Origin: Corynebacterium sp. HMSC074A01
GTDB lineage: Bacteria > Actinomycetota > Actinomycetes > Mycobacteriales > Mycobacteriaceae
DNA: 64,000 nucleotides
Assembly: GCF_001831515.1 (NCBI RefSeq)
Contig: NZ_KV825615.1
Location: forward strand, 316,093-380,092
Direction of reading: 5' to 3'
The first letter of the stretch is position 1. Each line of letters starts with the position of its first letter. Under the pieces are notes generated by a model, which saw nothing but the letters and a program-made list of their open reading frames with translations, had not been told where the DNA came from and searched no databases. The position numbers were made by a program, and so were the translations under genes. Shown here one piece after another: positions 44,438-54,588 of this stretch.

Positions 44438-44482
44438 GAAGCGCCCTGGTCGCAACTGATGAGCTGCGACCAGGGCGCTTTC
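44438..44482. terminator. Strong bidirectional terminator
   Basis: GCGCCCTGGTCGCA (44441-44454) and TGCGACCAGGGCGC (44465-44478) form a perfect 14-bp stem with a 10-nt loop, with T-rich flanks on both sides (CTTT after, TTCGCTTTTA on the other strand). It ends the first mycolyltransferase gene and the 36-aa gene. Confidence 0.9.
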
Positions 44483-44509
44483 TCCGCCGCAAAAGGGCGA
44501 GAACAGGAG

Positions 44510-44620
44510 CTAGAACATCCCCATGCCGTAGGCGATGGTCGACGACATCGACGAGCCGACGTGGATGAGCTCGCCGAGCACGGTGTTGATCTGGACCTGG
44601 AGTGCTTCCAAACCGTTCAT
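44510..44620 (-). CDS. 36-aa porin-like peptide between mycolyltransferase genes
   Basis: A 36-codon gene: MNGLEALQVQINTVLGELIH, then VGSSMSSTIAYGMGMF. Its size, lack of signal peptide, amphipathic pattern (LEALQVQINTVLGELI) and place next to mycolyltransferase genes fit the tiny corynebacterial cell-wall channel peptides (PorA type, about 40-45 aa), which are often modified by mycolic acid. A SD-like AGAGG lies before the ATG. A promoter with TAATAT (minus strand, 44730-44725) gives a 5' leader of about 100 nt, and the gene has its own terminator. The primary sequence does not match any porin that I can name, so the function is tentative. Confidence 0.6.
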   Translation of the reverse strand: MNGLEALQVQINTVLGELIHVGSSMSSTIAYGMGMF

Positions 44621-44724
44621 AAAAGGGACCTCTTTCTCTTCTTGGGGCAGGTGCCAGTAGGACTTGCAGTGCTTTACGGTGCCCTGCAAGGCACACACTT
44701 CTATGTTCGCGTTTGCTGGCACGA

Positions 44725-44730
44725 ATATTA
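44725..44730 (-). promoter_or_regulatory. -10 TAATAT for the 36-aa gene
   Basis: On the minus strand TAATAT lies about 105 nt before the start codon of the peptide gene, within an AT-rich island of an otherwise GC-rich region. It implies a leader of unusual length for so short a gene. Confidence 0.4.
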
Positions 44731-44785
44731 CAAACTGTGTGGCCCATTGTCGCACACGTAAACCCCAATTGCCCCACGAGTAACG

Positions 44786-44791
44786 TATGAT
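44786..44791 (+). promoter_or_regulatory. -10 TATGAT for the second mycolyltransferase
   Basis: TATGAT is close to the corynebacterial -10 consensus. It lies 75 bases before the ATG at 44867. Confidence 0.45.
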
Positions 44792-44866
44792 GAACTTCCG
44801 TCACAGCCGCGCGGAGCGGTGTTTGCCCACTTCCCCCGAGCAGAAAAGTTAAGGAAACCCGGACCG

Positions 44867-46012
44867 ATGAAGATGAAGCGCGTAGTTGCCGCTCTCGCCT
44901 CGACGCTGGCGCTGACCTGCGGTGTGGCAGCCCCCGCCGACGCCGCCACCGTCACCGCAGGCCAGGTTGCTGGTGACAGCCCGGTCGGCGTCGTCAAGCC
45001 GTGGGATGCCCGCAGCAACCCGCCGCTGGCGCTGAACTTGAACCAACCGCAGTCCTGGACAAAGCAGGTCGACCACCGCAATGTGTTGTCCTACAAGGTG
45101 TACTCGCCGTCGATGCGCCGCGACATCCCCATCGCGGTTGTCCCGGCTACCAACCCGGCGGGCCAGCGCGTGGCAAACGCGCCGATCATCTACCTGCTCA
45201 ACGGCGCGGGCGGCGCGGAGCAGGACCAGGATTGGCTGAAGTCCTTTGAGGTCCGCGAGTTCTTCGCAGGCAAGGGCGTCAACGTGGTCATCCCCCAGGC
45301 CGGTGCGTTTTCCTACTACACGGATTGGGTCGACCCCAACCCGCAGGGCCGCTACCTCAAGGGCCCGCAGATGTGGGAGACCTTCCTGACCAAGGAGCTG
45401 CCGGGCCCGATTGAGCGCACGCTCAACGCGGATAACCGCCGCGCCATCGTCGGTTTCTCCATGTCCGGCACCACCTCCCTGGTACTGCCGCAGCACCGCC
45501 CCGGCTTTTACGATGCGGCGGCGTCCTTCTCCGGCTGCGCCTCGACGTCCTCGCCGCACGGCTACAACTACGGGCGCGTCACCGTCAACCGCGCGTCGTA
45601 CGTGCCGAACTTCCAGCAGATCACCCCGGAGCAGATGTGGGGCCCGATGGGCGGGCCGAAGAACCGCTGGAACGACGCGCTACTCAACGCCGAGCGCCTG
45701 CGCGGTACCAAGCTCTACATCTCCACCTCCACCGGTCTGGCCGGCCGGCAGGACCAGGTCAGCTACCTGGTCGGCGAGGCGGGCGTGCCGGAGGTTGCCG
45801 CTGGCATTGCCGCCACCACCCTGCAGGTAGAAGGCGGCGCGATTGAGGCCGCGATCAACCAGTGCTCGCACGACCTGCGCGCCAAGCTTGTAGCACTGAA
45901 CATTCCGGCGCACTACGAGTTCCGCAACGCCGGGACGCACTCGTGGGGTTACTGGCGCCAGGACATCAAGAAGGCCTGGTTCACCACGATCGCCCCGGCT
46001 TTTGGGATGTAA
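44867..46012 (+). CDS. Mycolyltransferase (Ag85/Cmt family)
   Basis: A 381-aa exported protein. The signal peptide (KRVVAALASTLALTCGVAAP) ends near ADA-ATV, and no long linker is present. The Ag85 fold starts at about 75: YSPSMRRDIPIAVVPAT, YLLNGAGGAEQDQDWL, SYYTDWVDPNP, the nucleophile Ser198 in VGFSMSGTTSL, and His358 in AGTHSWGYW. It is about half identical by eye to the first copy. The role is trehalose mono/dimycolate synthesis or arabinogalactan mycolylation. ATG 44867 (AAGGA upstream) is the likely start. The prolyl oligopeptidase gene begins directly after its stop codon (TAAATG). Confidence 0.93.
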   Translation: MKMKRVVAALASTLALTCGVAAPADAATVTAGQVAGDSPVGVVKPWDARSNPPLALNLNQPQSWTKQVDHRNVLSYKVYSPSMRRDIPIAVVPATNPAGQRVANAPIIYLLNGAGGAEQDQDWLKSFEVREFFAGKGVNVVIPQAGAFSYYTDWVDPNPQGRYLKGPQMWETFLTKELPGPIERTLNADNRRAIVGFSMSGTTSLVLPQHRPGFYDAAASFSGCASTSSPHGYNYGRVTVNRASYVPNFQQITPEQMWGPMGGPKNRWNDALLNAERLRGTKLYISTSTGLAGRQDQVSYLVGEAGVPEVAAGIAATTLQVEGGAIEAAINQCSHDLRAKLVALNIPAHYEFRNAGTHSWGYWRQDIKKAWFTTIAPAFGM

Positions 46013-48004
46013 ATGCGCTCGATTGATCCGCACCTTCTAGACGACATCACCGGGCCCGAGGCACTCGACTGGGCCACCGCGTGGTCGCGCGCCACCGAGG
46101 ACGCGCTCGAATGCCCCGCCACCGCCGAGCTGCGCTCGCGCCTGCGCGCCGCACTCGATACCAGCGATCGCATCCCGTACGTGGTGCGCCGCGGCGAGCA
46201 CCTTTACAACTTCTGGCGCGACGCCGATAACCCGCGCGGCGTGTGGCGTCGCACCACCTTGGACGAGTACCGCTCGGATACACCGCAGTGGGAGGAGTTA
46301 GTCAGCGTCGATACCCTGGCCCAGGCCGAGGGCGAAGACTGGGTGTGGAAGGGCGCGACCGTCCTGCCGCTGGAGCACGACCGCGCACTGCTCAAGCTCT
46401 CGCGCGGCGGAGCCGACGCCGTGGTCATCCGCGAGTTCGACCTTGCGCGCGGCGCCTTTGTCGCCGGGGGTTTCTACCTGCCCGAGGCGAAGACGGACGT
46501 GAGCTGGGTGGACCGCGACACGCTGTTGGTGGGCACCGACCTGGGCGAGGACTCGCTCACCCAGTCCGGCTACCCCGCGCAGGTGCGGCGCTGGCACCGC
46601 GGCACCGACCTGGGCCAGGCCGAAGAAATCTTCCGCGGCGAGCCGACCGACGTCGCCGTGGGCGCGCACTTCGACCCCACCCCGGGGTTCGAGCGCACCG
46701 TCTGCACCCGCGCGCTGGACTTTTACACCTCGCGGACCTGGGTCGACGGCGTTGAGCTCGACCTGCCGACCGACTGCACCGCGGTGACCTACAAGCAGTG
46801 GCTGTTCATCCTGCCGCGCACGGACTACGAAGCCGGGCCACAGACCGTCCCGGCCGGGGCGCTCGCGGTCATCGAGCTCGACGCTTTCCTTCACGGCGCG
46901 CGCGAGTTCACGCTGCTCGTTCGCGATGCCGCGGTCGAGGATCTCTCGCTGACCGCCACCGGCGTCTACGTGACCACGCTGGAAAACGTCGCCACGCACA
47001 TCTACCGCTTCGCCCTCGGAACGTGGGAGCGCACCGAGGTAGAGCTGCCGGAGGCTGCGACCGCGTCGATCGTCGCCACCAGCCCGCTCGACGGCGATGA
47101 GGTCTGGCTCAACGTCGCCAGCTTCACCACGCCAAGCACGCTTTTGCTTCTCGACGCCACGCCCACCCCAATCAAGCACGCCCCCGCCCTCTTCGACGCG
47201 GCAGGCCTGACTACCCGCCAGCACTGGGCGACCTCGGCGGACGGGACGAAGATCCCCTACTACATCACCGGCGACTTCTCGCGTGGTGCACGCCCGACGC
47301 TGGTGGGCGGCTACGGCGGCTTCGAGGTCTCGCTCACTCCGGGTTTTTCCAACCTGCGCGGTCTTGCCTGGCTGGCCAAGGGTTACTTCTACGTCCAGCC
47401 CAACCTGCGCGGCGGCGGCGAGTTCGGCCCACGCTGGCACTCGCAGGCGGTCAGGGAGCACCGCCACAAGGTGTGGGAGGATCACCGCGCCGTATTAGAG
47501 GACATCGTGGCGCGCGGCTACGCGACACCGCCGCAGATCGCCATCCGCGGCGGGTCCAACGGCGGGCTGCTGACCTCCGGGGCGCTTACACAGTACCCGC
47601 AGTGCTTCGGCGCGGCCGTGGTCCAGGTGCCGCTGACGGATATGCTGCGCTACCACACCCTTTCCGCGGGCGCGTCCTGGATGGCCGAGTACGGCGACCC
47701 GGATGATCCCGCGCAGCGCGCCTTCATCGAGACCTGGTCGCCGCTGCACAACGTGGCGAGCACGCCCGCGTACCCGCCGGCGCTGGTGACCACCTCGACC
47801 CGCGACGATAGGGTCCACCCCGCGCACGCGCGCACCTTCGCGCTCGCGCTGTGGGAGGCAGGCCAGCCGGTGGACTACTTTGAAAACACCGCGGGCGGCC
47901 ACGCCGGTGCCGCCGATAACGAGCAGGTCGCGCGTGTCGAAGCCATGATCTACGCCTGGCTCGAGGAGAAGATCGGCGACACTGCCACGGGGACCGACAA
48001 GTGA
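46013..48004 (+). CDS. Prolyl oligopeptidase family serine peptidase (S9A)
   Basis: A 663-aa protein. Residues up to about 390 form the beta-propeller part (many repeated strands such as SWVDRDTLLVGTDLGEDSLT), followed by the alpha/beta-hydrolase domain: LVGGYGGFEVSLTPGFSNLR, the nucleophile Ser515 in IRGGSNGGLLTSGALTQYPQ, Asp in TSTRDDRVHPAHA and His in NTAGGHAGAAD. No signal peptide is seen, so it is cytosolic and likely cuts short Pro-containing peptides. The start at ATG 46013 follows the mycolyltransferase stop codon with no gap. The last four bases overlap the flippase-like gene. Confidence 0.9.
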   Translation: MRSIDPHLLDDITGPEALDWATAWSRATEDALECPATAELRSRLRAALDTSDRIPYVVRRGEHLYNFWRDADNPRGVWRRTTLDEYRSDTPQWEELVSVDTLAQAEGEDWVWKGATVLPLEHDRALLKLSRGGADAVVIREFDLARGAFVAGGFYLPEAKTDVSWVDRDTLLVGTDLGEDSLTQSGYPAQVRRWHRGTDLGQAEEIFRGEPTDVAVGAHFDPTPGFERTVCTRALDFYTSRTWVDGVELDLPTDCTAVTYKQWLFILPRTDYEAGPQTVPAGALAVIELDAFLHGAREFTLLVRDAAVEDLSLTATGVYVTTLENVATHIYRFALGTWERTEVELPEAATASIVATSPLDGDEVWLNVASFTTPSTLLLLDATPTPIKHAPALFDAAGLTTRQHWATSADGTKIPYYITGDFSRGARPTLVGGYGGFEVSLTPGFSNLRGLAWLAKGYFYVQPNLRGGGEFGPRWHSQAVREHRHKVWEDHRAVLEDIVARGYATPPQIAIRGGSNGGLLTSGALTQYPQCFGAAVVQVPLTDMLRYHTLSAGASWMAEYGDPDDPAQRAFIETWSPLHNVASTPAYPPALVTTSTRDDRVHPAHARTFALALWEAGQPVDYFENTAGGHAGAADNEQVARVEAMIYAWLEEKIGDTATGTDK

Positions 48005-49185
48005 GGAACCTGACGCTGGCGACGATCTTCGCCGCGATCAGCGGCTTCGTCGTCTTGTGGGTCGCCGCCCGCGCGCTGGACGCGGAGACCGGCTACCGCT
48101 ACTTCGCCGCGTTCTGGAGCGTGTTCTTCGCGGGCACTGGGCTTATCGACGGCATCACGCACGAGACCACCCGCGCAGTCGCCTCCGCCCGCGAGACCAA
48201 GAAGCTGGGCGCGGCGAATCCCTGGCGCATCGGCGCGCGCCTCGCCGCGATCGTGCTAGTCATCGTCGCCCTCGGCGGGGTGCTGCTCATGGGCCTGGTC
48301 GTGCCCCAGTCCCCCTGCACCGCCACCGCGCTCATGACGATCGGACTGGCCAGCTACGCCTTCCAGGCAGTGCTCGCGGGCGTCCTCTCCGGGCTGCAGG
48401 CCTGGGATCGCTACGCCGGGCTGTTCGCCCTGGACTCAGGCGTGCGTCTGGTGCTGGCCCTGGCCGCCTGGGCCGCCGGCTGGGGGCTCACTGTCTTCCT
48501 CGTCATCACCGTCATCGGCGCGGCCAGCTGGCTCACACTGCTGCGCCGCGAACACCTGCACGTGCCGGTGGATGTGAACCGCGGGATGTTCGTACGCCGC
48601 ATGCTCAGCGCGATGGTGGCCTCCGGGGCCTCGGCCGTGCTGATCACGGGTTTCCCGGCTGTGATCAACGCCGCCTTCCCGGCCGCGCCGGTCGCCGCGC
48701 TGATTAACGCGGTGATCCTCACCCGCGCGCCAGTGCTCGTGCCGCTGCAGCGCTTCCAATCCGCACTGGTGGTCCGCTTCGTCGAGCACCGCGACCGCAT
48801 CTACGCAGCGCTGGCCATGCCGATCGCCGCGGTGCTCGCGCTCGGCGCGGTCGGGTTCGTGGCCGCCTGGGCGCTCGGCCCGCTGATTCTGCGGCTACTC
48901 TTTTCCCCCGAGTACGCCATGAGCGGGCTCACCCTCGGCGTGCTCACCTTCGCGTCCGCGTGGATGGGCGCGCTGATGATCACCGGGGTGGCTGTACTCG
49001 CTCTGGAGCGCCACGGCTGGTACGTGGCCGGCTGGCTCACCGCAACTGTCGTTGCTTTCGGCATCGTGTTTGGGGCGCCGGCGGCCGCAGGCGGCCACGT
49101 GGCGAGTGTAAGCACTGCCCTCTTCTTGGGCCCTGCCGCGGGCGCGCTGGTGCATATCGCCGGCCTGCGCCGGGCGGTAAAGTAG
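48001..49185 (+). CDS. Polytopic membrane protein, likely polysaccharide flippase
   Basis: A 394-aa protein with about 10-12 hydrophobic helices, such as LATIFAAISGFVVLWVAARA, TALMTIGLASYAFQAVLAG and AALAMPIAAVLALGAVGFVA. The pattern resembles the Wzx/MATE-like polysaccharide exporters. It lies before the rhamnose genes, which would supply dTDP-rhamnose for a sugar polymer. There is no diagnostic motif, so this is a structural guess supported by the neighbours. The GTG start at 48001 overlaps the stop codon of the peptidase. Confidence 0.75.
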   Translation: MRNLTLATIFAAISGFVVLWVAARALDAETGYRYFAAFWSVFFAGTGLIDGITHETTRAVASARETKKLGAANPWRIGARLAAIVLVIVALGGVLLMGLVVPQSPCTATALMTIGLASYAFQAVLAGVLSGLQAWDRYAGLFALDSGVRLVLALAAWAAGWGLTVFLVITVIGAASWLTLLRREHLHVPVDVNRGMFVRRMLSAMVASGASAVLITGFPAVINAAFPAAPVAALINAVILTRAPVLVPLQRFQSALVVRFVEHRDRIYAALAMPIAAVLALGAVGFVAAWALGPLILRLLFSPEYAMSGLTLGVLTFASAWMGALMITGVAVLALERHGWYVAGWLTATVVAFGIVFGAPAAAGGHVASVSTALFLGPAAGALVHIAGLRRAVK

Positions 49186-50190
<1,005 letters not shown>

Positions 50191-50200
50191 ACTGGCCCGC

Positions 50201-51523
50201 ATGGTTGACACCTCGATTGAAGGCCTGCAAGTCCACTCGCTGCGCGTCCACGAGGACAACCGCGGCTGGTTTAAGGAGAACTGGGCCGGCCAGGCGCTTG
50301 TGCCCGCGCAGCAGAACGTGAGCCTCAACGCCCGGCGCGGCGCGACCCGCGGGATGCACGCCGAGCCCTGGGACAAGTGGGTCTCGGTAGCCACGGGCCG
50401 CGTCTATGCCGCGTGGGTGGATATGCGAGAAGGCTCGCCCACCTATGGCAAGACTTTTGGTCTGGAAGTCGGCCCGGACACGGCGGTGTTTGTCCCGCGC
50501 GGTGTGGCCAACGGCTTCCAGGCCCTCGAAGACGACACCTCCTACATTTACCTGGTCAATCAGCGCTACAACCCGAACGGGTCTTACGCGTTTTGCTCCT
50601 ACAAGGAAATCGAGTGGCCGCTGCAACCCACCGAGCTCTCCGAGGCCGACAAGGCGCACCCCGCGCTTGCCGACGCCACGCCAGTCCCGCCCCGCAAAAT
50701 CCTCATCACCGGCGCGAACGGCCAGCTGGGCCGGGCGCTCAAACAGATCTACAGTGCCGAGGAAGCGGACTTCTTTACCCGCGCCGAGTTCGACCTCACC
50801 GACATACCGGAGCTGGACTTTTCCCAGTACTGGGCGGTGATCAACTGCGCCGCCTACAACGACGTCAACGGGGCTGAAAACGATCGGGCCACCGCCTGGG
50901 CGGTCAACGCCGAAGGCCCGGCGCGCCTGGCGGCGATCTGCAACGCACATGATCTGACGCTCGTGCACGTCTCCAGCGACTACATCTTCGACGGCACCAA
51001 CGAGGTCCACGATGAGGCGGAGCTGCCGTCGCCGCTGTCGGCCTACGGGGCGTCGAAAGCCGCGGGTGATACGGCGGCGCAGGTGGCGCGCAAGCACTAC
51101 GTGGTGCGCACCGCCTGGGTCTTCGGCGAGGGCAACAACTTCATGTCCACCATGGCGGGCCTCGCCGCGCGCGGGGTGGAGCCGAAGGTGATCATGGACC
51201 AGCGCGGGCGGCCCACCTACGCAGAGGACCTGGCCAAGGGCATCGCGCACCTGCTGCGCACCAAGGCCGAGTACGGGGTCTACAACCTCACCTCAGACGG
51301 GGATGCCGTAGGCCGCGACGAGATCGCCATGGCCGTGTTCATCGGGGTCGGCCACGCCCCTTCCGAGGTCCACCCGGTGACCACCGCGCAGTACGCCGAG
51401 CTCAACGGCCCTGAAGCGCCGCGCCCGGCGGAGTCCACGCTGAGCTTGGACAAGATCAAGGCGACCGGGTTTGCGCCGATGAATTGGCGCGCAGCACTCG
51501 CCCTCTACCTTGCGATGCACTAG
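50201..51523 (+). CDS. rmlCD: Fused dTDP-4-dehydrorhamnose 3,5-epimerase/reductase
   Basis: A 440-aa two-domain protein. Residues 1-160 are RmlC-like cupin: SLRVHEDNRGWFKENW, LNARRGATRGMHAEPWDKWV and VFVPRGVANGFQAL. Residues from about 165 are RmlD: KILITGANGQLGRAL, HVSSDYIFDGT and YGASKAAGDTAAQ with the catalytic Tyr-Lys. The last two steps to dTDP-L-rhamnose are thus on one chain, a fusion I recall from Corynebacterium. In the N-part the His-Asp catalytic pair region reads RGMHAEP, where the ordinary enzyme has RGLHYQ. The gene is 10 bases after rmlB. Confidence 0.93.
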   Translation: MVDTSIEGLQVHSLRVHEDNRGWFKENWAGQALVPAQQNVSLNARRGATRGMHAEPWDKWVSVATGRVYAAWVDMREGSPTYGKTFGLEVGPDTAVFVPRGVANGFQALEDDTSYIYLVNQRYNPNGSYAFCSYKEIEWPLQPTELSEADKAHPALADATPVPPRKILITGANGQLGRALKQIYSAEEADFFTRAEFDLTDIPELDFSQYWAVINCAAYNDVNGAENDRATAWAVNAEGPARLAAICNAHDLTLVHVSSDYIFDGTNEVHDEAELPSPLSAYGASKAAGDTAAQVARKHYVVRTAWVFGEGNNFMSTMAGLAARGVEPKVIMDQRGRPTYAEDLAKGIAHLLRTKAEYGVYNLTSDGDAVGRDEIAMAVFIGVGHAPSEVHPVTTAQYAELNGPEAPRPAESTLSLDKIKATGFAPMNWRAALALYLAMH

Positions 51524-51573
51524 GTTTAGACCCTGTACTTGCTTCGCTGCCAGAAACATTAAAGGAGCCACCA

Positions 51574-51984
51574 ATGTCGAAGAAGTTTTTTGCGGCTGTT
51601 GCCACCACCGCTGCCCTTGGTGCTGCGTGCGTGATCGCGCCGGCGCAGGCGGCTCCTGAAAAGGCGAGCGAGACGGCGACTGCGACCGCTACCGAGACGG
51701 GGACCGCAACGCCGACCGGCACCCCGCTGCCCACGCCCACGGTGACCGTGACAGTCACGCCGACGGTGACGCCTACGACGTCGACAAGCACGACCGCGGC
51801 TCCGGACATCATGCTGGCGCTGTCCAGCGGTGACTTCTCCAACATCAGCAAGCCGCAGATCGCACTGCTGGTGCTCGGCGTGCTGACCACGGTGCTCAGC
51901 CTGGCCGTGAAGTTCGACGTGCGCGAGATCGCAGCGGGCCGCTACACGTTTGAGGACTTCCTCAAGGAGATGTCCGAGGGCTAG
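51574..51984 (+). CDS. Secreted Thr-rich protein with C-terminal membrane segment
   Basis: A 136-aa protein. The signal peptide is [20 protein letters not shown], with cleavage near AQA-APE. Residues 30-85 are mostly Thr, Ala, Glu, Pro and Val with a run such as [20 protein letters not shown], typical of a glycosylated or extended stalk. Then come [14 protein letters not shown], a hydrophobic segment ([19 protein letters not shown]) and an acidic tail. No family recognised. ATG 51574 follows AAAGGAG. It is between rmlCD and rmlA, so it may be an envelope protein linked with rhamnan or arabinogalactan assembly. Confidence 0.75.
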   Translation: MSKKFFAAVATTAALGAACVIAPAQAAPEKASETATATATETGTATPTGTPLPTPTVTVTVTPTVTPTTSTSTTAAPDIMLALSSGDFSNISKPQIALLVLGVLTTVLSLAVKFDVREIAAGRYTFEDFLKEMSEG

Positions 51985-51993
51985 ACTACCAGC

Positions 51994-51999
51994 TAGTCT
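51994..51999 (+). promoter_or_regulatory. -10 TAGTCT, leaderless rmlA
   Basis: TAGTCT ends 7 nt before the ATG at 52007, no SD is visible. The 20 bases around it (CTAGACT..CAGCTAGT) recur before the glycosyltransferase gene at 52882. Confidence 0.45.
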
Positions 52000-52006
52000 G
52001 GGACGC

Positions 52007-52870
52007 ATGCGAGGCATCATCTTGGCCGGCGGGTCCGGCACGCGGCTGTACCCGATCACGCAGGGCATATCGAAGCAGCTCATGCCCATCTACGACAAGC
52101 CGATGATCTACTACCCGCTGACCACCCTGATCAGCGCGGGTATCCGAGAGATCCTCATCATTACTACCCCGGAGGATGCGGGCGCGTTCAAGCGCTTGCT
52201 TGGCGACGGCTCACGTTTCGGCATCATGCTCAGCTACGCCGTCCAGCCCTCCCCGGACGGGCTCGCGCAGGCATTCATCATCGGCAAGGACTTCATCGGC
52301 GACGAGTCGGTCGCGCTCGTGCTCGGCGACAACATTTTTGAAGGCGCGCAGCTGACCCGCATCCTGGGCGAAACGCGCGACGTGGACGGCGGCGCGATTT
52401 TCGCCTACGAAGTCTCGGACCCGCAGCGCTACGGCGTGGTCGACTTCGACGCCAATGGCACGGCCCTGTCTATTGAGGAGAAGCCTGCGCACCCAAAGTC
52501 CAACTTCGCCGTGGTGGGCCTGTACTTCTACGACAACCGCGTCGTGGACATTGCTAAGCAGATCACCCCGAGCGCGCGCGGCGAGCTGGAAATCACCAGC
52601 GTGAACGAGGCCTACCTGCGCGAGGGCGCGCTGAAAGTCCACCGTCTGCACCGCGGGGACGTGTGGTTAGATACCGGCACGATCGACTCCATGAGCGAGG
52701 CCAGCGCGTACGTGGAGGTCATCCAGAAACGCACCGGCACCATCATTGGCTCGCCCGAGGTGGCCGCCTACCGGGAGGGCTTCATCTCGCGCGAGGCGCT
52801 GGAGGAGCTCGGCCACGCCACGCTGAAGTCGGGCTATGGGCGCTACCTGTTGGACGCGGCGCGGGACTAG
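52007..52870 (+). CDS. rmlA: Glucose-1-phosphate thymidylyltransferase
   Basis: A 287-aa nucleotidyltransferase with [62 protein letters not shown] and [13 protein letters not shown]. It makes dTDP-glucose, the first step of the rhamnose route. Its place 22 bases after the secreted protein, not next to rmlB, is a small local rearrangement of the rml order. ATG 52007 is the homology start. Confidence 0.96.
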   Translation: MRGIILAGGSGTRLYPITQGISKQLMPIYDKPMIYYPLTTLISAGIREILIITTPEDAGAFKRLLGDGSRFGIMLSYAVQPSPDGLAQAFIIGKDFIGDESVALVLGDNIFEGAQLTRILGETRDVDGGAIFAYEVSDPQRYGVVDFDANGTALSIEEKPAHPKSNFAVVGLYFYDNRVVDIAKQITPSARGELEITSVNEAYLREGALKVHRLHRGDVWLDTGTIDSMSEASAYVEVIQKRTGTIIGSPEVAAYREGFISREALEELGHATLKSGYGRYLLDAARD

Positions 52871-52881
52871 ACTCAGCTAGT

Positions 52882-53763
52882 ATGTCCACGCTCGCTGAGA
52901 GTACGTTGGCTATGTCAGACAAGGATGCATCAATTTTGGAGCAAGAAAAGCAGGTCAAGCCATTGCGCGTAGGCGAAGTCACAGTGCTCATGTCCGTGTA
53001 CGCAAAAACGCAACCTGGCGACCTTGCTTTCGCCTTGGAGAGTCTGCAGGCACAGACTCGGCCTCCCGAACGCATCCTCGTGGTTCTCGACGGCCCGACC
53101 TCTCCGGATGTCCGCGAGCTTCTCAGCAAAGTCGATACGTTACCACTGCCGAAAAACGTTGGTCTCGGGAAAGCTCTGGCTGCAGGTCTTCATGCAGTGG
53201 ATACCGAATTTGTCGCACGCCTCGACTCAGACGATGCCGCTTTCCCGCACCGCATCGAGACCCAGCTTCGCTTCCTTAACCAGCACCCCGATATCTCGGT
53301 AGTCGGTTCATCCATGAGGGAGTTCAACGACTCAGGTCACGGCAAAGTCAGAGCACTACCGGAAACCTCCTCAGCAATCGCAAAGTACGTCCGTCTGAAT
53401 TCCCCAATGAACCACCCTTCCGTAATGTTTCGCACCGCCGACGTGCTTGCCGCAGGAGGCTACCGTGATCTGCATGGCATGGAGGACTATGACCTATGGG
53501 CACGCATGATCTCGCAGGGGAAAAAGCTTTATAATCTTCCGGAACCTCTGACATACTTCCGAGTGGATCAAGAGCAGTTCAGACGCCGTTCCGCGAAAAA
53601 TGTACGCAAGGCTGAAAGGGCACTTCAGTCGGCACTTGTCCGATATGGCCTTGTCTCACCGATGCGTGCGCGTTTCAACTTCGTACTCCGAAACCTTTAT
53701 CGCGCGCTCCCGCTACAGCTTATGCAGCGTGCGTATAGTGTGTTGTTCCATCGAGGTAAGTGA
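52882..53763 (+). CDS. GT2-family glycosyltransferase, lower-GC gene
   Basis: A 293-aa GT-A enzyme: a start VTVLMSVYAKTQPGDLAFAL, LDGPTSP, GLGKALAAGLHAV, the Asp motif ARLDSDD and the acceptor segment GMEDYDLWARM. It probably adds a sugar (often rhamnose or galactose-like) to a surface polymer. The gene is less GC-rich than its neighbours (codons such as AAA, GAA, TTT and AAT appear often), a sign of horizontal transfer into the rml locus. TAGACT is 8 nt before the ATG and uses the rmlA stop codon. The acceptor is unknown. Confidence 0.85.
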   Translation: MSTLAESTLAMSDKDASILEQEKQVKPLRVGEVTVLMSVYAKTQPGDLAFALESLQAQTRPPERILVVLDGPTSPDVRELLSKVDTLPLPKNVGLGKALAAGLHAVDTEFVARLDSDDAAFPHRIETQLRFLNQHPDISVVGSSMREFNDSGHGKVRALPETSSAIAKYVRLNSPMNHPSVMFRTADVLAAGGYRDLHGMEDYDLWARMISQGKKLYNLPEPLTYFRVDQEQFRRRSAKNVRKAERALQSALVRYGLVSPMRARFNFVLRNLYRALPLQLMQRAYSVLFHRGK

Positions 53764-53862
53764 GCGTCGGGTAAGGAACTCTTTCACCCACTATTCCTCA
53801 CAGGCTGCTCACACGCGTGTACGCCCTACTTTTTCACCGCGCGCGGTAACCTATTGCACGCT

Positions 53863-54588
53863 ATGAATGTTTCTCATAACGCTTTCCCGGATGCAGGCCA
53901 GGAGTCTTTTGCAGACACCTGGCTGATCGTCCCCTGCTACAACGAGGGGCAGGTCATCCAGGAGGTGCTGGCGAGCGCGCGCGAGACGTTCCCCAACATC
54001 GTGGCGGTCAACGACGGCTCCCGCGACAACTCCGCACAGGCCATCCACGCCGCGGGCGCGCACCTGGTCAACCACCCGGTGAACCTGGGCCAGGGCGCGG
54101 CGATCCAGACGGGCGTGGAGTACGCCCGCGCTCAGCCCGGCGCGAAGTACTTTGTCACCTTCGACGCCGACGGCCAGCACCAGGCCAAAGACGTCAAGCG
54201 GATGATCCACCGACTGCGCACCGAGCCCCTCGACATCGTGGTGGGCACCCGCTTCGCCGGGCAGGAAGAAACACAGGTCCCATGGATCAAGCGAGTGGTG
54301 CTCAAAACGGTGGTGTTTCTCTCCCCGCGCACCCGCCGGCTGGGCTTGACGGACGCGCACAACGGGCTGCGCGCATTTAATGCCAAGGTGGCAGGCGAGA
54401 TGAACATCCGGATGAACGGGATGTCGCACGCCTCCGAGATCGTCGCCATGATCGACCAGCACGGCTGGCGGGTTGCCGAGGAGCCGGTGGACATTCTGTA
54501 CACGGAGTACTCCATGAGCAAGGGCCAATCCCTGATCAACGGCGTGAATATCCTCGCCGACGGCATCGTGGCAAGGAGGCTGCCGTGA
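53863..54588 (+). CDS. GT2-family glycosyltransferase, polyprenyl-phosphate type
   Basis: A 241-aa GT2 protein: LIVPCYNEGQVIQEVLASAR, VAVNDGSRDNSAQAI, GQGAAIQTGVEYARAQ and the metal motif VTFDADGQHQAKD. The second part has VGTRFAGQEETQVPWIKRVV. This form resembles dolichyl-phosphate mannosyltransferase-like enzymes that load polyprenyl phosphates, with a DUF2304 membrane partner gene just after it. ATG 53863 (MNVSHNAF) is chosen; a TTG 9 bases upstream is possible. It overlaps the next gene by 4 bases. Confidence 0.88.
   Translation: MNVSHNAFPDAGQESFADTWLIVPCYNEGQVIQEVLASARETFPNIVAVNDGSRDNSAQAIHAAGAHLVNHPVNLGQGAAIQTGVEYARAQPGAKYFVTFDADGQHQAKDVKRMIHRLRTEPLDIVVGTRFAGQEETQVPWIKRVVLKTVVFLSPRTRRLGLTDAHNGLRAFNAKVAGEMNIRMNGMSHASEIVAMIDQHGWRVAEEPVDILYTEYSMSKGQSLINGVNILADGIVARRLP

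Noticed and set aside
46298..47485. 395-codon open frame on minus strand opposite the prolyl oligopeptidase
   Set aside because: Mirror-frame composition and no recognisable domain; the plus-strand gene has the complete S9A signatures.
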